Made by a program: the position numbers and the translations under genes. This document shows positions 44,931 to 55,797 of a DNA stretch of 64,000 nt, piece by piece; position 1 is the stretch's first letter, and every line of letters starts with the position of its first letter. Under the pieces are notes generated by a model. It was not told where the DNA came from. It saw only the letters and a list, made by a program, of their open reading frames with translations, and did not search any database. This DNA is from Ariolimax columbianus (lineage: Eukaryota; Mollusca; Gastropoda; Stylommatophora; Arionidae): contig JAVGWX010000014.1 of NCBI GenBank assembly GCA_036924085.1, positions 34,601,936 through 34,665,935 of the forward strand, written 5' to 3'.

Positions 44931-45119
44931 GGAGCCTTGGGTCCCTCTGGACTAAATTTCTTTTGTAAGAGTAAGAGACCACGTTTTTCCGGCATAGCCC
45001 ATTGCAGGTAAAACTGTGGAGTTGAATATGAAGGCGTCCAAGTTCTGGTCGTGGGTAAGGTCTAGTGCCATCTTTATGGACTAGAAAGCCGCCCATTCCT
45101 AGCGGCGACATCTTTTTAA

Positions 45120-45765
45120 TTCTGGGTTTAGGTCACCGAACTCGCCACAACAAAACGAGACACCACCTGTACTCCAAGCTCAAGATAGGTACCACCAGCT
45201 CATGTTACTGCGGACTTACAAACATGACAGCACCACATGTACTTCAAGTCTGTCTCCAGCACCACATGTACATTATGTCTGCCCCCAGCACACAGATCTG
45301 AGGTGGATGTCCCCAGCACACAGTTCTGAGGGGGATGGCCCCAGCACCCAGATCTGAGGTGGATGCCCCCAGCACACAGATCTGAGGTGGATGCCCCCAG
45401 CACACAGATCTGAGGTGGATGCTCCTTGATCTGAGGTGGATGCCCCCAGCACACATATCTGAGGTGGATGTCCCTAGCAAACATATCTGAGGTGGATGCC
45501 CCCAGCACACAGATCTCAGGTGGATGCCCCCAGCACACAGATCTCAGGTGGATGCCCCCAGCACACATATCTGAGGTGGATGCCCCCAGCACACATATCT
45601 GAGGTGGATGCTATGGCCTAGTCTGACTCCCCTCAATGAGAAACTGTATGGCACTGCTGAGACACTGACAACGCCAGCAGAATTTATTGAAGAATCGGGA
45701 GTCCAAATTGAAATGAGCAATGATCGCAGAAGAAAGAAGAAAAAAAAAAGAATAATCTGTTATTG
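45120..45765 (+). mobile_element. LINE-G C-terminus split by a minisatellite
   Basis: The left part reads HNKTRHHLYSKLKIGTTSSC, YCGLTNMTAPHVLQVC (CCHC-like knuckle). The right part, after the array, reads LWPSLTPLNEKLYGTAETLT and FIEESGVQIEMSN and ends in A/G runs. This is the LINE-N type of ending, but from another family. Confidence 0.8.
45260..45610 (+). repeat. 28-bp minisatellite, ~12 units
   Basis: The unit is gatgcccccagcacacagat, ctgaggtg, with minor variants. It lies between the two halves of the LINE-G C-terminus. Confidence 0.92.
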
Positions 45766-45894
45766 TCCGTTGAATGGCCAAAGTGGCTAGCTTGAATGTG
45801 CTAAATGAAGATAATGGATTGAGACAGATCTGTTAATTTATTTTGGAATCAAAATACAAGTTAATAATTGGCGTATCCTTTCTGGCATGGCGTC

Positions 45895-46275
45895 TTTCAT
45901 TCGTTCATCAACTCGCTCACTCACTCACCTCTCACATTTACTCACTCAACCCTTACTCATAACACAGCCGCCTAGTTCCTCTGTCACTCATTCTCTTACC
46001 ACTCACACACCCATTAAGTAACTCACTCAGTAACTTACCTCTTCCTTATCGCACTCATCTACTGACTTGCTCTACCACTCACCTTCCAACTCACTCACAC
46101 ATTAACCTACCTACTCGCTCACCCATGACTAAATCACCCACTCTCTAACCCACTCACCCCCTCTCATCATCCCTCACTCACTCTTCCACCCACACACTTG
46201 TTCTCACCATTCATCACTGACTCTATAACTCACTCACAAACACTCATTCACTCCGCCTGTTGTCCATCACACACA
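45895..46275. repeat. (ACTC)-rich low-complexity tract
   Basis: About 380 bp of degenerate actcactcac sequence. Confidence 0.85.
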
Positions 46276-46489
46276 TCACACAGCCTTCAGTTCAAGCTCA
46301 GGACTGAAGAGTGACGGTCACATGACTCTCTCTGATTCCAGGTCAAGTAACACACAGAACCTTACCGGAACATTTCTGACAGGTGGCTTCCATCCAACAC
46401 TACATCAGGACTATTGATTGGACTTCTTCTAGCTTAAAGCGTAAGTTCTTCAACGTTTTTAAACTAAACAAATAAACTCATCTTCCTTT

Positions 46490-47893
46490 CTTCTTCTTCT
46501 TCTTCATCGTACACAGTCAGACATCAACCTTGATTTTTTCGAAAAAAAGCAGCGGTCATCCTGAAGCTGTCGACACTGCCATAGAGCTTGTCTAGTGTTG
46601 CCACTGGTGATGGCCACATCTGCTCTCTCTGATCCTCGTATGTCAGGCAGTTTGCAGAAAATGCTCAGCGGTCATTTTCCCGGTACCACACAGGCATTCG
46701 TCAGTGCCACCTATCTTCAATTTGTTGAATAGGTGGTACCTCAGTCTATTGTGGCCAGTGCGAAGTCTGAAAACTACGATCTGCTCTCTTCTGTTCAACT
46801 GGTAATAGGTATCGTTTTTTGTGTAGCCAGTATGTTCGGTTTCCCATTTGGTCATGTATCTAGCTCTAATAAGCCGTTTTGACTCTTCGTATGTCATACT
46901 AGTATTTGGTTGTGGTAGTCTTGCACCTTCTTTTGCCAGTCTGTCTGCCTCCTCATTGCCTTGGATGTTGCAGTGGGATGGAACCCACTGTACCACTACC
47001 CTTTTTGGTGCGGACTTCTGGCATAGTTGACAGAGTACTGCTCTTAAATCATTAAGTTCATTATTTTTCTGGCTTTTTAGTGCTGTGACTACGGTCAAGG
47101 CATCTGTAAGCAGGACTATATGGCTTTCATTCCTTTTACCTGCCGCCCTCAGTGCCTCTGCCCTGAAATTGCTTGTGTATTTTCCAGTAGCAAATGACAG
47201 TGTTATTTTTCTGCCATTTGGTAGGTTCAGAAATGCTCCTGCCCCTCCGTTCTGTGTTGTGTTTGTTACAGAACCGTCGGTGTATGCATGGGTCCAGTCC
47301 ATGCTTGGGTAGTTTTTCGTTATGTAGCTCAGGGTAGTATCTCTTCTTTCTTTTTCAGTCTGGCAGTTTTTGTTTCCAATACCTGGTATATTTTCTACCA
47401 CCTCTGGAAATATATGCTGCCTCCAGGTAGGTTTTCGTACAGTAGGGATGGGTTTTGGTGTTGTTAGTGCGTTCATGTGGTCTTTGTACATCTTTGCTTT
47501 GGCTATTTCTGCAAAGTTTCTCCGCTTTAGTTTCTCATTTCCAAAATTGTTTAGTCTGGTGCATTGGATGGTCAGTCAGTCTTCTGAGTTTCTCTGATTG
47601 CTGCTGAGCTCTGCAGTCTCTTCTGTCGGTCATGGATTGCAGTTTTGTAATCTTTTCAAGTTCTACAATTGGCGTTGACTTCATGCCTCCTGTTATAACT
47701 CTCATGGCTTGGTTTTGGAGTTTGCTAATTTTATCGAAGTTTGCCTTTGCTGCTGTTGTCCATGCCGCAATGCCATACTCGAGAACTGGTCTCACTCTTC
47801 CAGTGTACAGTTTCTTTAGTATACTTTCATCTGCTCCCCAGCTTGTGCCAGCAAGTTTCCTCATGATTGCCATTCTTTCTCTGGCTCTCATTC
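46490..47893 (-). mobile_element. LINE-N copy, 1.4 kb, diverged
   Basis: The minus strand starts at RARERMAIMRKLAGTSWGAD and continues through the RNase H (YTDGS, LLTDALTV, NEEADRLAKEG) to the knuckle (ECLCGTGKMTAEH). It shows frameshifts near 47,560 and 46,655 and a short deletion in the RNase H around FRAEALRAA, where one motif is compressed. It is older than the 2.4- and 15.4-kb copies. It abuts the Mutator-like fragment. No clear target-site duplication was found. Confidence 0.92.
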
Positions 47894-48642
47894 TTCATAC
47901 TAGCTGCCTGTGAGGAACAAACAGCACGTTCTATCCTACCATTGATCAGTTTATATGTACTCTTCAGGACTGGTGGAGGAAGATTCATCATTCCACAAAA
48001 TGTCTGCAAATCTGAATGGCCACTACCGACACATCGCATAGCAAAAACCGCTCTCCTATTGATTGAGTGTACTTGTAAACTGTTGCTGATGTTGACACTA
48101 ATTTGGGGGTTAGAGGGGAAAGGAGTTTGTTTTTTGCACTTTCTGTTGCTGCACACAAATTCAAATTTACTGCCGAGTCCACGTCTTTTATGTTCAGTAA
48201 GTCTGACTTGGCTGTGACAAAATGCACAAACGAGCTGTGATGTAATCTGGTGACAGAGAATATCCAGGTCAATTATCCTGTTTCCTTCACCATTATTATG
48301 ATCATCATCTAGATTCTAGAACGTGTTCTTCCTCGCCTGTTGATTCTTCAAAATCTGTATCCGGATCATTATCATCAAAAACGTCATAACGGTCTTTTAT
48401 TTTCATCGATGATCGACTGTGAGTGGGCGTGGCACTACTGGTGTCAACTTTAGGGCTCTTACAAGACTTAGTAATAACTGTGTTGTTAGGGATAGAAAAG
48501 TCAACTTCACTACTGTTTCTACAACTGCATGCTGCTCACATTTAATTTCATCTGGATATAACTGTCTGTTTTTATTTGTAAACCTATTTCCATGAAACTT
48601 GCGCTTCCTGGATTGGTTACAATACTTTTTATCACTGGACAT
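47894..48642 (-). pseudogene. Mutator-like transposase, N-terminal part
   Basis: The minus strand begins with a basic segment (SRKRKFHGNRFTNKN). Further along, in another frame, it has LVCAFCHSQVRLTEHKRRGL, a CxxC pair (FVCSNRKCKK), NRRAVFAMRCVGSGHSDLQT and FCGMMNLPPPVLKSTYKLIN. This matches the Mutator-like domain found in many invertebrate transposase proteins. Frameshifts separate the parts. It ends at the LINE-N junction, and no catalytic domain is seen on the far side. Confidence 0.75.
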
Positions 48643-49032
48643 TATTGAGAATGTCAGTGATGAAACAAAATTTGTCGTACAGTATCGAACAAAATGTGTT
48701 ACCTCATGGGCGCATCCATTTGCAATAGAGTTATCTGACTTGGGGAGCGTTCCTTAATTAAAATAAATCTAAGGAGGTCCTAATTGTAGCTACACAGGAA
48801 ATGTGCATAAGTAAATTCACTTTTGTCTGAATGAAAAAAAAAAGTCTCTTCTTCCCAAACGAGTAAGACTTCTTATCTTTGAGAAGCCATAGTTCGGGAA
48901 CTAATTAACCGATTAAAAATAACTAAACAGAAATTTGTAGAAAATTGGTTGATCTTTAATTTGATACCATATATGTCGTGAAATTAAAAAATAGTATTTT
49001 TTTGAAAATCCTGCTGATACTGCTACCTTAAG
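48643..49032. other. Intron sequence before IFT80 exon
   Basis: A/T-rich, no coding signal. Earlier IFT80 exons were not found in the window. Confidence 0.5.
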
Positions 49033-49172
49033 GAGATCCCAGTCAAGGAAGCTAGGAATGCTGAGATGGCTCTGTTATGTGGAAACCAGCAGGATGCTGA
49101 GGCTATCCTGTTACAGGCTGGTTTAATGTTTAGGACCATCATGTTAAACATCCAACTGTATAACTGGGACAG
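49033..49172 (+). CDS. IFT80: IFT80, antepenultimate coding exon
   Basis: After acceptor ctgctaccttaag the 140-nt exon encodes EIPVKEARNAEMALLCGNQQ, DAEAILLQAGLMFRTIMLNI and QLYNWDR, ending in phase 2 (AG) before gtagga. The sequence matches the C-terminal helical region of IFT80, a subunit of intraflagellar transport complex B that carries cargo along cilia. The next exon supplies A to complete arginine (WDR-A). The 5' boundary is the only AG available after a weak pyrimidine tract. Confidence 0.9.
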
Positions 49173-49231
49173 GTAGGAACTTCTGCACTGTCCACATTTC
49201 ACACCTGTCTGTTTTACACCTGTTTTATTTT

Positions 49232-49540
49232 ATTCTTCTTCTTCTTCATCGTTGTTTGTTCTCAAACTCCCTCTACCAAGTCCTGAAAGGAACTTTGTAA
49301 GTAGCAGGATGTTGTCCAGAGAATGGAATGCCTTGTGTCGTAATTTACAGCTTGACTGCAATATTTGCACCTTTCGGTCCGACACATTCGACTTTGCAGG
49401 CATTTTTTTAGATCTCGATCCCTTCTCCTCGGCCTGCCTGCTCTGTTGCAGCCTGTTATCCAGGATCATTGTACAGAGGCGTAGAAAGTTCCCTGGCCCA
49501 GAGGCTAGCAGCTGCAGCTCATCACATAAAGGAAACTCCA
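49232..49540 (-). mobile_element. R1 retroposon copy in IFT80 intron
   Basis: A minus-strand R1 with (ctt)n, the core gcacctttcggtccgacaca, ctgctctgttgcagcctgtt and a diverged 5' end. Confidence 0.8.
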
Positions 49541-49569
49541 TTAATATATATGCAATTTGAGGATGTGTC

Positions 49570-50130
49570 GGAATAATATGTAAATTGTATATGTAGGCAG
49601 TTTGAGAATGTGTTGGTTTATTATGTGAATTTGAAATGTAGCCAGTTTGAGAATGTTTCAGTTTATTATGTGGATTTGATATGTAAGCAGTTTGATAATG
49701 TTTCAGTTTATTATGTGGATTTGATATGTCAGCAGTTTGAGAATGTTTCAGTTTATTATGTGGATTTGATATGTATCCAGTTTGAGAATGTTTCAGTTTA
49801 TTATGTGGATTTGATATGTAGTTTGAGGATGTATCAGTTTAAGAATGTGCAAGTTTTAATATGTGAATTTACTATCTAGGCAGTTTGAGAATAGGGTTGA
49901 ATTATTATGTGAGTTTAATATGTAGCCAGTTTGAGAATGTTTCAATTTATTATGTCGATTTTATATGTAGGCAGTTTGAGGATATATCAGTTCTTGAATG
50001 TTCCAGTTACAGTTTTATTATGTGAATTTTATATGTAGGCGGTTTGAAAATGTGTTGGTTTATTATGTGAATTTTATATGTAGGTAGTTTGAGGATGTGT
50101 CGGTTTATTATGTGAATGTAGGCTGTTTAA
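49570..50130 (+). repeat. 45-bp minisatellite in IFT80 intron
   Basis: The unit is cagtttgagaatgtttcagt, ttattatgtggatttgatat, gtaag. About 12 units, the central ones nearly identical. It opens a frame of 15-residue repeats (NVSVYYVDLICKQFE), considered fortuitous. It is unrelated in sequence to the 26.4-kb 45-bp array. Confidence 0.9.
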
Positions 50131-50220
50131 GAATGTAGTTTATTTGAATTTAATCTATAATATATAACTCAACTGTTGTAATTAATTACAAATGATTAAG
50201 AATCAGTGTTTCTGTCACAG

Positions 50221-50350
50221 AGCGCTTGAGTTGGCAGTTAAACACAAGACCCACGTCGACACAGTGTTGGGACATAGGCAGAAGTTCTTGGCTAGGTTTG
50301 ATAAATCAGAGACTAACAAGCGATACTTGCAGTACAAGGAAGGGCTAAGC
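50221..50350 (+). CDS. IFT80: IFT80, penultimate coding exon (3' edge uncertain)
   Basis: The acceptor tttctgtcacag is followed by A GCG..., giving [21 protein letters not shown], then [20 protein letters not shown] and GL. This is the most conserved tract of the IFT80 C-terminus. Homology ends at about 50,347. The last exon requires phase 0, but the nearest GT (50,352) and GC (50,349) are both phase 1. The frame runs on to a stop at 50,450-50,452 through non-conserved K/R/G-rich codons; a weak phase-0 gtgaaa exists near 50,400. Confidence 0.9.
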
Positions 50351-50580
50351 TGTCTTTGGTGGAAAGAGGAGAAAGAGGGAGGAGGGAATAAAGGCAGAGT
50401 GAAAGGAAAATATGATGGGAGGGAACACAGGCAGAGGAAAAGGAGAAGATGACTAGAGCAAATAGAAGCAGAGTGAAAGGTAAGGACGAAAGAAGTCTTG
50501 AGTTGATGGGTGCGGTTGTACCTGCGTGTGTGTTGTAAATAAAAATATATTTAACATCCTCTCGTTAATACATCCATAGA

Positions 50581-50815
50581 CAGAAAGTTAAGTAGTTTGG
50601 TCATCTCATGAAAATGAAACCAGATCGGCTGTCATTAAAACATACAACAGTAGCAGATTGGGGTTTACAGCCAAGACCCTGCGGCAAATGGATAGACAAC
50701 ATTAAAGATGTCCTATGCCAGCATGGGCTCACAGCAACACATCTGGCCCAAGTGCGAGACTTACAGCTCCCCACTACGCTTCACTGCATCAGTGGAATAA
50801 TAAAGTAAAGTAAGT
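50581..50815 (+). mobile_element. LINE 3' terminal scrap
   Basis: The frame reads MKPDRLSLKHTTVADWGLQP, then KWIDNIKDVLCQHGLTATHL and LQLPTT, the C-terminal end of a LINE ORF2, followed by an A/G-rich taaagtaaag tail. Confidence 0.7.
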
Positions 50816-50825
50816 ATATATACAA

Positions 50826-51411
50826 GGGGCATTCAAATCAAACCGGGGCTTTTTGTTCTAGTTCTACCTGAATTCGATACAGTGTGCTGGAACTATTATC
50901 ATTAGTTAGGGGCACTTGTGTTCTATTACTGTTAGGTTGCCCTCTTCCATGGGTCAGTCACATGACAGATAAATAAACATGGCGGACAACACTGTTAGTG
51001 TTTGCAAGGAACAGCAATGTAATGAAGTTTCTTGTGAAAGAAGGCGTGAAATCTGTGGAAATTTACAGAAGGCTGCAATCAGAATACGCTGATGAGACGC
51101 TCGGTTGCAGTAAGACATTTGAATGATGTAAATGTTTTAGAGAAGGCCGTGCATCCGTGAGGGATGCTCCTGGCCATGGTGGCTCTCAACCCACCACAGT
51201 CATTCCTGTGAATATCCAGATTGTGGAACGCCTTATCCTGGAGAATCAACGCATAACCTGTCGTTAAATTGCACAAGAGGCAAGTCTTTCTCTGGGTATG
51301 GTGAACACTATTATTCATGAACATCTGCATTTTCGAAAGGTTAGTCCATATTGAGTAACAAGACAGCTTTCCGCTTTTGACCGACGGAGAAGAGTTCAAG
51401 CCTGCACTATA
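50826..51411 (+). mobile_element. Mariner transposase relic, N-terminal half
   Basis: It begins with an end-like sequence (ggggcattcaaatcaaaccg). The decayed plus-strand frame reads VKFLVKEGVKSVEIYRRLQS, ADETL, CFREGRASVRDAPGHGG, then IVERLILENQRITCR and HEHLHFRKVS. These are the two helix-turn-helix modules of a mariner transposase. Stops are present. The catalytic half is absent here. Confidence 0.82.
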
Positions 51412-51436
51412 TGCCATCTGCAGAATCTTGGCTGGG

Positions 51437-51812
51437 ACGGTGATAGAATGTCCCCCTGTCTTACTCCGCTAGTGGTCTTAAACTCTCCTGACTTTTGATT
51501 TGATTTCCGCACATAGTTTCTGCACGTTTTATAGAAACTCTGTATGGCAGAGATCAGGGGTCCTTTGGTGTTCTTCCTTGTTAGGCACTCCCAGAGTTTG
51601 TCCCAAAGAACTTTATCAAATGCTTTCTCCAAATCCAAAAAGCAGAGATGCGTCTCTTTATTATATTCAAGAGCCTTTTCACTTAGCTGTCTGAGTGTAA
51701 AGATGAGGTCTTTAGTATTTCTGTTTGCCAGCAGGGAATGAGCTGACAGAATACTTTTCTGCAATGAAGTCTCTATTACTTTCTGCCCCCGTAGCAGTAT
51801 TTCCTTCACCAT
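51437..51812 (-). mobile_element. LINE RT fragment in last IFT80 intron
   Basis: The minus strand reads GQKVIETSLQKSILSAHSLL, then THLCFLDLEKAFDKVLWDKL (motif A) and TTSGVRQGDILSPS (motif B). It ends 52 bp before the terminal IFT80 exon. The motif C part is missing. Confidence 0.82.
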
Positions 51813-51863
51813 TAATCACTACTTTTTGAGCAAAATGTGATTTTGAACACTTTTTTTCTGCAG

Positions 51864-51998
51864 GTTGAAATCAATTGGGCCAACATCACCAGCAAGATTG
51901 AGATGGAATATCAGAATGAAAGGGAAAGACCATCTGGAGCAGCAAGCGGTACAACTGGAATCAGTAATGCTGGTCGCAGCACTGGCATTAAACCTTGA
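51864..51998 (+). CDS. IFT80: IFT80, terminal coding exon
   Basis: A strong acceptor (actttttttctgcag) precedes 45 codons including the TGA stop: VEINWANITSKIEMEYQNER, then a low-complexity serine/glycine/threonine tail ending RSTGIKP. The W-x-x-I-x-x-K-I-E-M-E pattern and the GIKP-like terminus fit the IFT80 C-terminus. An aataaa signal at 52,169-52,174 followed by a T/G-rich stretch is a good cleavage site, giving a ~190-nt 3' UTR. Confidence 0.93.
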   Translation, partial: VEINWANITSKIEMEYQNERERPSGAASGTTGISNAGRSTGIKP

Positions 51999-52168
51999 CA
52001 TCTCTGTCTTTCAGTAAAGATGTAGTGTAAATGTTCTGTACAAATGCATTGATTACCTTTACGATGCGGCACTAGATTTCCAAACGTCACAAATGACTTT
52101 GAAAACCTGAAAACGTTTTTATATGTTGGTCTATTAATATGATTTGTTTGCGTACAAAGACACAAATG

Positions 52169-52174
52169 AATAAA
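52169..52174 (+). promoter_or_regulatory. Poly(A) signal of IFT80
   Basis: AATAAA lies 171 nt after the stop codon, with a T/G-rich downstream element (gctggtgttattgtttttgt). Confidence 0.75.
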
Positions 52175-52179
52175 GAACT

Positions 52180-52755
52180 TGCTGGTGTTATTGTTTTTGT
52201 TGTGTATGTATTAGTTTGTGCGATACAGGAAGATGAAGGTGACAATTTATAAGACAAAGCTCAAACACACATTTAGACTCACCAAAGTGTTCGTTTCTCC
52301 TTTGCTAATATCATAAGAAATCACCACAAAATACTGATATTGTTATTTCTAAGCTAGGCCTAGTGTTAGTATACACTTCAAACATGTTTATTATATCTAA
52401 ATAAACGAACTAAACACATTCTACCTCACAAAGATCTTTTACAACTTACTTCATCCTTACCAACAAGAATGGCGCCAAATGCCGGCAGAAAAAAGATGAA
52501 TATTGTCTTTCAAACTTGTTTACTAAAAGCTTTTCACTCTTTCGTGGTTAAACTAGTTAAAAGGGACGGTCATTCATATTACTTCAAATTTGCCCCGTTT
52601 ACGTATGTTTTGTATAGTGCGTAGTTTGTAAAAAAAACACTTCAGAAAAGTACAAAAGACCGTTTGGCTTAGAATCGTTTGAGCCTTCTGCTAAGTAGCG
52701 GTTAGAGTTGATGGTTTGTCAATATTCTAGGAAATCAAGAAGGATTTCCCTTTCC
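52180..52755. other. Unassigned spacer
   Basis: A/T-rich; no gene or repeat recognised. Confidence 0.4.
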
Positions 52756-52762
52756 TACCCTA

Positions 52763-53290
52763 TCAGACAGTACACATCACTTTACCTGCTGAGAGCTGCG
52801 CCTTGAGCTTTTTCCTCGATGGGGAATTCACATGTCGCCACTTCATAGACTGCCGTTTCGACTCAGGATCGTAGTGGTGCAACCATGACTCATCAATGGT
52901 GATGATGCGATCCAGGAAACTGTCACCTTTATTTTTGTAATGGTTCAAGAGGTCATGACAAACTTGCATGTGATATTCTTTCATTTCCTGTGTGAGCATT
53001 CATGGGACCAATCTGGCACAAACTTTGTGATATTCCAACATTGACACCGTAGCTTACATCACATTGAAGCCAATATCCACCTGTGTAGACAGTTCCCTGG
53101 CTGAAATCCTTCGATTTGCAGGGATGAGCTGATCGAGACCTTCATTGCGAAGTGTGGCAGCTGTACAGAGCCGTCCGGAACGTGGCTTGTACTTGTTGCT
53201 TACGCCACTGCTGAAACGCACAACTGACTACCTCACTGTGCTAACATCCACTGTTTGGTCTCTGTAAATGTTCAGCAAGCGTAGATGAAT
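52763..53290 (-). mobile_element. Mariner transposase relic, catalytic part
   Basis: The minus strand reads ISARELSTQVDIGF, MLEYHKVCARLVP, then after a stop MLTQEMKEYHMQVCHDLLNH, YKNKGDSFLDRIITIDESWL and HHYDPESKRQSMKWRH. TIDESW carries the first catalytic aspartate of the mariner DDD triad. The third-aspartate region is missing. It is in opposite orientation to the relic at 50.8 kb. Confidence 0.85.
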
Positions 53291-54260
53291 GTCAATTGAT
53301 GCAACTTTTTTCCGGATGGAGGAATTCAATAATGCACGTCAGTTTATAACGTACTTACATGACATTTGCTATTTTGTCAGACTGCTCTTCCATTGGCACA
53401 TGTCGGACAGAAACCAAAATTTACGGATATTGGCAGGAATGTCCAAACTTTTCTGCCATACTGCCAAAATCTACTTCTGACTTGGTGGAACATCATAATA
53501 AAATAGTAGACAATACTTTCGGACCGACCATCATATATCATCCTATTTCAATGGTGCTAATAGATGTTTATAAATCTTTCATCTTGGCCATTACCTAGGT
53601 GTATTACCCTTTAACACTCTAATGTGGCCAAAACGGGTTGTAAAATGTCCGTGTCCCTACACCCTAACATGTTCAGAACCGTCCATGGAAACTTTTTTCC
53701 ATAGTAGAATAAATAGAGCGAGCCCAATTTTGCATGAAACTAAACTTCTGCATTTTAAACTGCACGATACGAGAACTTTTATCTTTTCCTTCTTAACCTT
53801 TTTTATTTTGGGCTAATTTTGTTGATTTGTGTCATTCAGTCCGATCAAAAAGGCCAGAATTCAACGCATGAAAATTTCATTTTAAAAAATGTACTATTGT
53901 TGAACAAATTGAGCTAAAATTAGGATCTAAACATTGTGAGACACATAATTAAACTATGTCATGAAGTATTCATAATAAAGATTATATATTAGTGGGAAGC
54001 GAGTGTAAAATCACATTAATGCAGAGGTGGAAATTGTAGAGAACATTTTTTGTTTTAGTACTCACCCTGTCACGTATTTTGTTGATATTATCATCAAAAT
54101 TACTGTACATGTACCTCTTGTATTATGTGTCTCAGTCAAAGTCTGAATTGAGCATGTGTTGAATAATTCACAAGTAATCGATATGTGTTAACATTGGACT
54201 GATCAAATAATAAATCAAATCTACGATCTTGAAACCCAACTTTCGTTGCAAAAAATTGGT
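53291..54260. other. Unassigned A/T-rich sequence
   Basis: No gene supported. Confidence 0.4.
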
Positions 54261-54294
54261 AAACTTTCAAAGAACGTAAAATTTGCTGAAATGG

Positions 54295-54860
54295 ACCTGC
54301 TGGAAATAATTGTATAGTACGAAACCATCCTCTATTAGTTGTGTCAAGTTGAGGATTTGACTACTGCAAGATCTCCCAGGTATGAATCCAGCTTGTCCCT
54401 TGATCAACCTCGAGTCTATCCAGGGAGAGATGCGGTTCAGGATCATCCTTTCAAATACCTTGTTTAGGTGGCATAAGAGCGACACTGGTCGAAAAATATT
54501 GTCAGGATTATATCCCCTTTTCCATCTGCCACTGTGAAAAGATGCTGGTTATTGTGGGTCATGTAAGAGTAGTAGGCCGGTGTTCTCAGCCCAGCTCTCA
54601 AATTTTTCACCATTGACGTCTGTCGCATTGTATCCCCATGCCATGCTTATTTGGGTTTTCCGGGTTTTGAAATTGATAGGTTCTTGAAACTCAAAATCGT
54701 CATTGGGTGGCTTGTATACTGACGTCACTGTGCAAGCCTTGGTTTGAATTGTAATAGTCTCTATGTTTCCTCCACGAGACTGATATACTGATTCGATGTC
54801 TAGGTCTGTTGAGGCTTAAAGGTCAGATGTTATCTCTGTTGGTTTTTGGAAGGAAAGGTG
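54295..54860 (-). mobile_element. LINE-E endonuclease plus RT fragment
   Basis: Minus strand: SVYKPPNDDFEFQEPINF, then MAWGYNATDVNGEKFESWAE, NTGLLLLHDPQ, SFHSGRWKRGYNPDNI (endonuclease part), directly followed by MSLLCHLNKVFERMILNRIS and GRSCSSQILNLTQLIEDGF (RT start). The sequence expected between endonuclease and RT is deleted. Confidence 0.8.
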
Positions 54861-55324
54861 CTAACTTGATTTCTTGGTGAAGAAAACGAATATATTTAAG
54901 AAATGTTAAAAATCTCAATTATGATGTTTGTAATGTCAATGTCACCAGAACATATCCCACAGGACTATCTCACTTATGCAGACCAAAGAGAGGCCGTATG
55001 GCCTGGGAGAGTGACCACGAAAAGCTTTCAGAGACCGGCAAAGAACTTAAACGCAGTCTCCTTCGTGAACCTCACCGTGCTAGAAGCATCGCTTGTTTTT
55101 GATCGAAGAAGACGATGTCAATATGACATTTTTGTTTGCATTTTTGATTTCTGTTTATGGGATCTAAGACTGGTGTTTGGTTTAGGCAGTTTGATGGTCA
55201 CATATTTGGCTTATTTTTTGTTACTAAGACTGACATTTGGTTTTTGTTTTGGCACACTGGCTGACAATAAGTGACGTTTGGTTATTAACTGACAAAAGAT
55301 GAAAATTATGGCTATTGATGATGC

Positions 55325-55362
55325 GGGGGGGGGGGGGGGGGGAGGTGGGGGAGGGGGGGGGA
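55325..55362 (+). repeat. Interrupted G tract
   Basis: 18 G, then further G runs broken by A and T; the counterpart of the 27-G run. Confidence 0.95.
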
Positions 55363-55515
55363 GGCTATGTAGGTTTAAAAAAAAACACTGTAAATATTTT
55401 ATCAAAAAAACATTTTCTGTGTTTCACATTTTTTGTAATGTATATTATTTATCACAAATAACAATAAAGTTATATTTTCCAGAAAGTGTATCCATTTGTC
55501 TTTGTAATTAAATTT

Positions 55516-55797
55516 GTCATTTATATTGTAATACAACAGGGTGATACTATCTCTCCTAAACTTTTCACTGCTGCCCTTGAGGAAGTCTTCCGTACACTCA
55601 ATTGGGATGATAGGGGTATTGACATAGACGGAGAAATGCTCAACCACCTTCGGTTTGCGGATGACATAGTCATCATCAGCCACAGCATGAAGGAAGCTGA
55701 GCAATGCCTGAATGAGCTCAACTGTCAACACCTGGCTCCGAAATACCATCCGATCATCATTAGAACTATATGTCTCACGGACCTCGACCATCGATAA
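55516..55797 (+). mobile_element. RTE-like LINE RT fragment (copy 2)
   Basis: The same fragment as 32,100-32,385, here with the canonical FADD catalytic motif. Confidence 0.85.

Noticed and set aside
45895..46275. Considered as telomere-like repeat
   Set aside because: It is a degenerate actc-rich tract, not a ttaggg-type repeat.
48403..48642. Considered as a host gene start (basic N-terminus)
   Set aside because: The sequence leads into Mutator-like transposase domain remnants, so it is transposon-derived.
49610..49879. Open frame of 15-residue repeats between IFT80 exons
   Set aside because: It lies in an intron and is explained by a 45-bp minisatellite.
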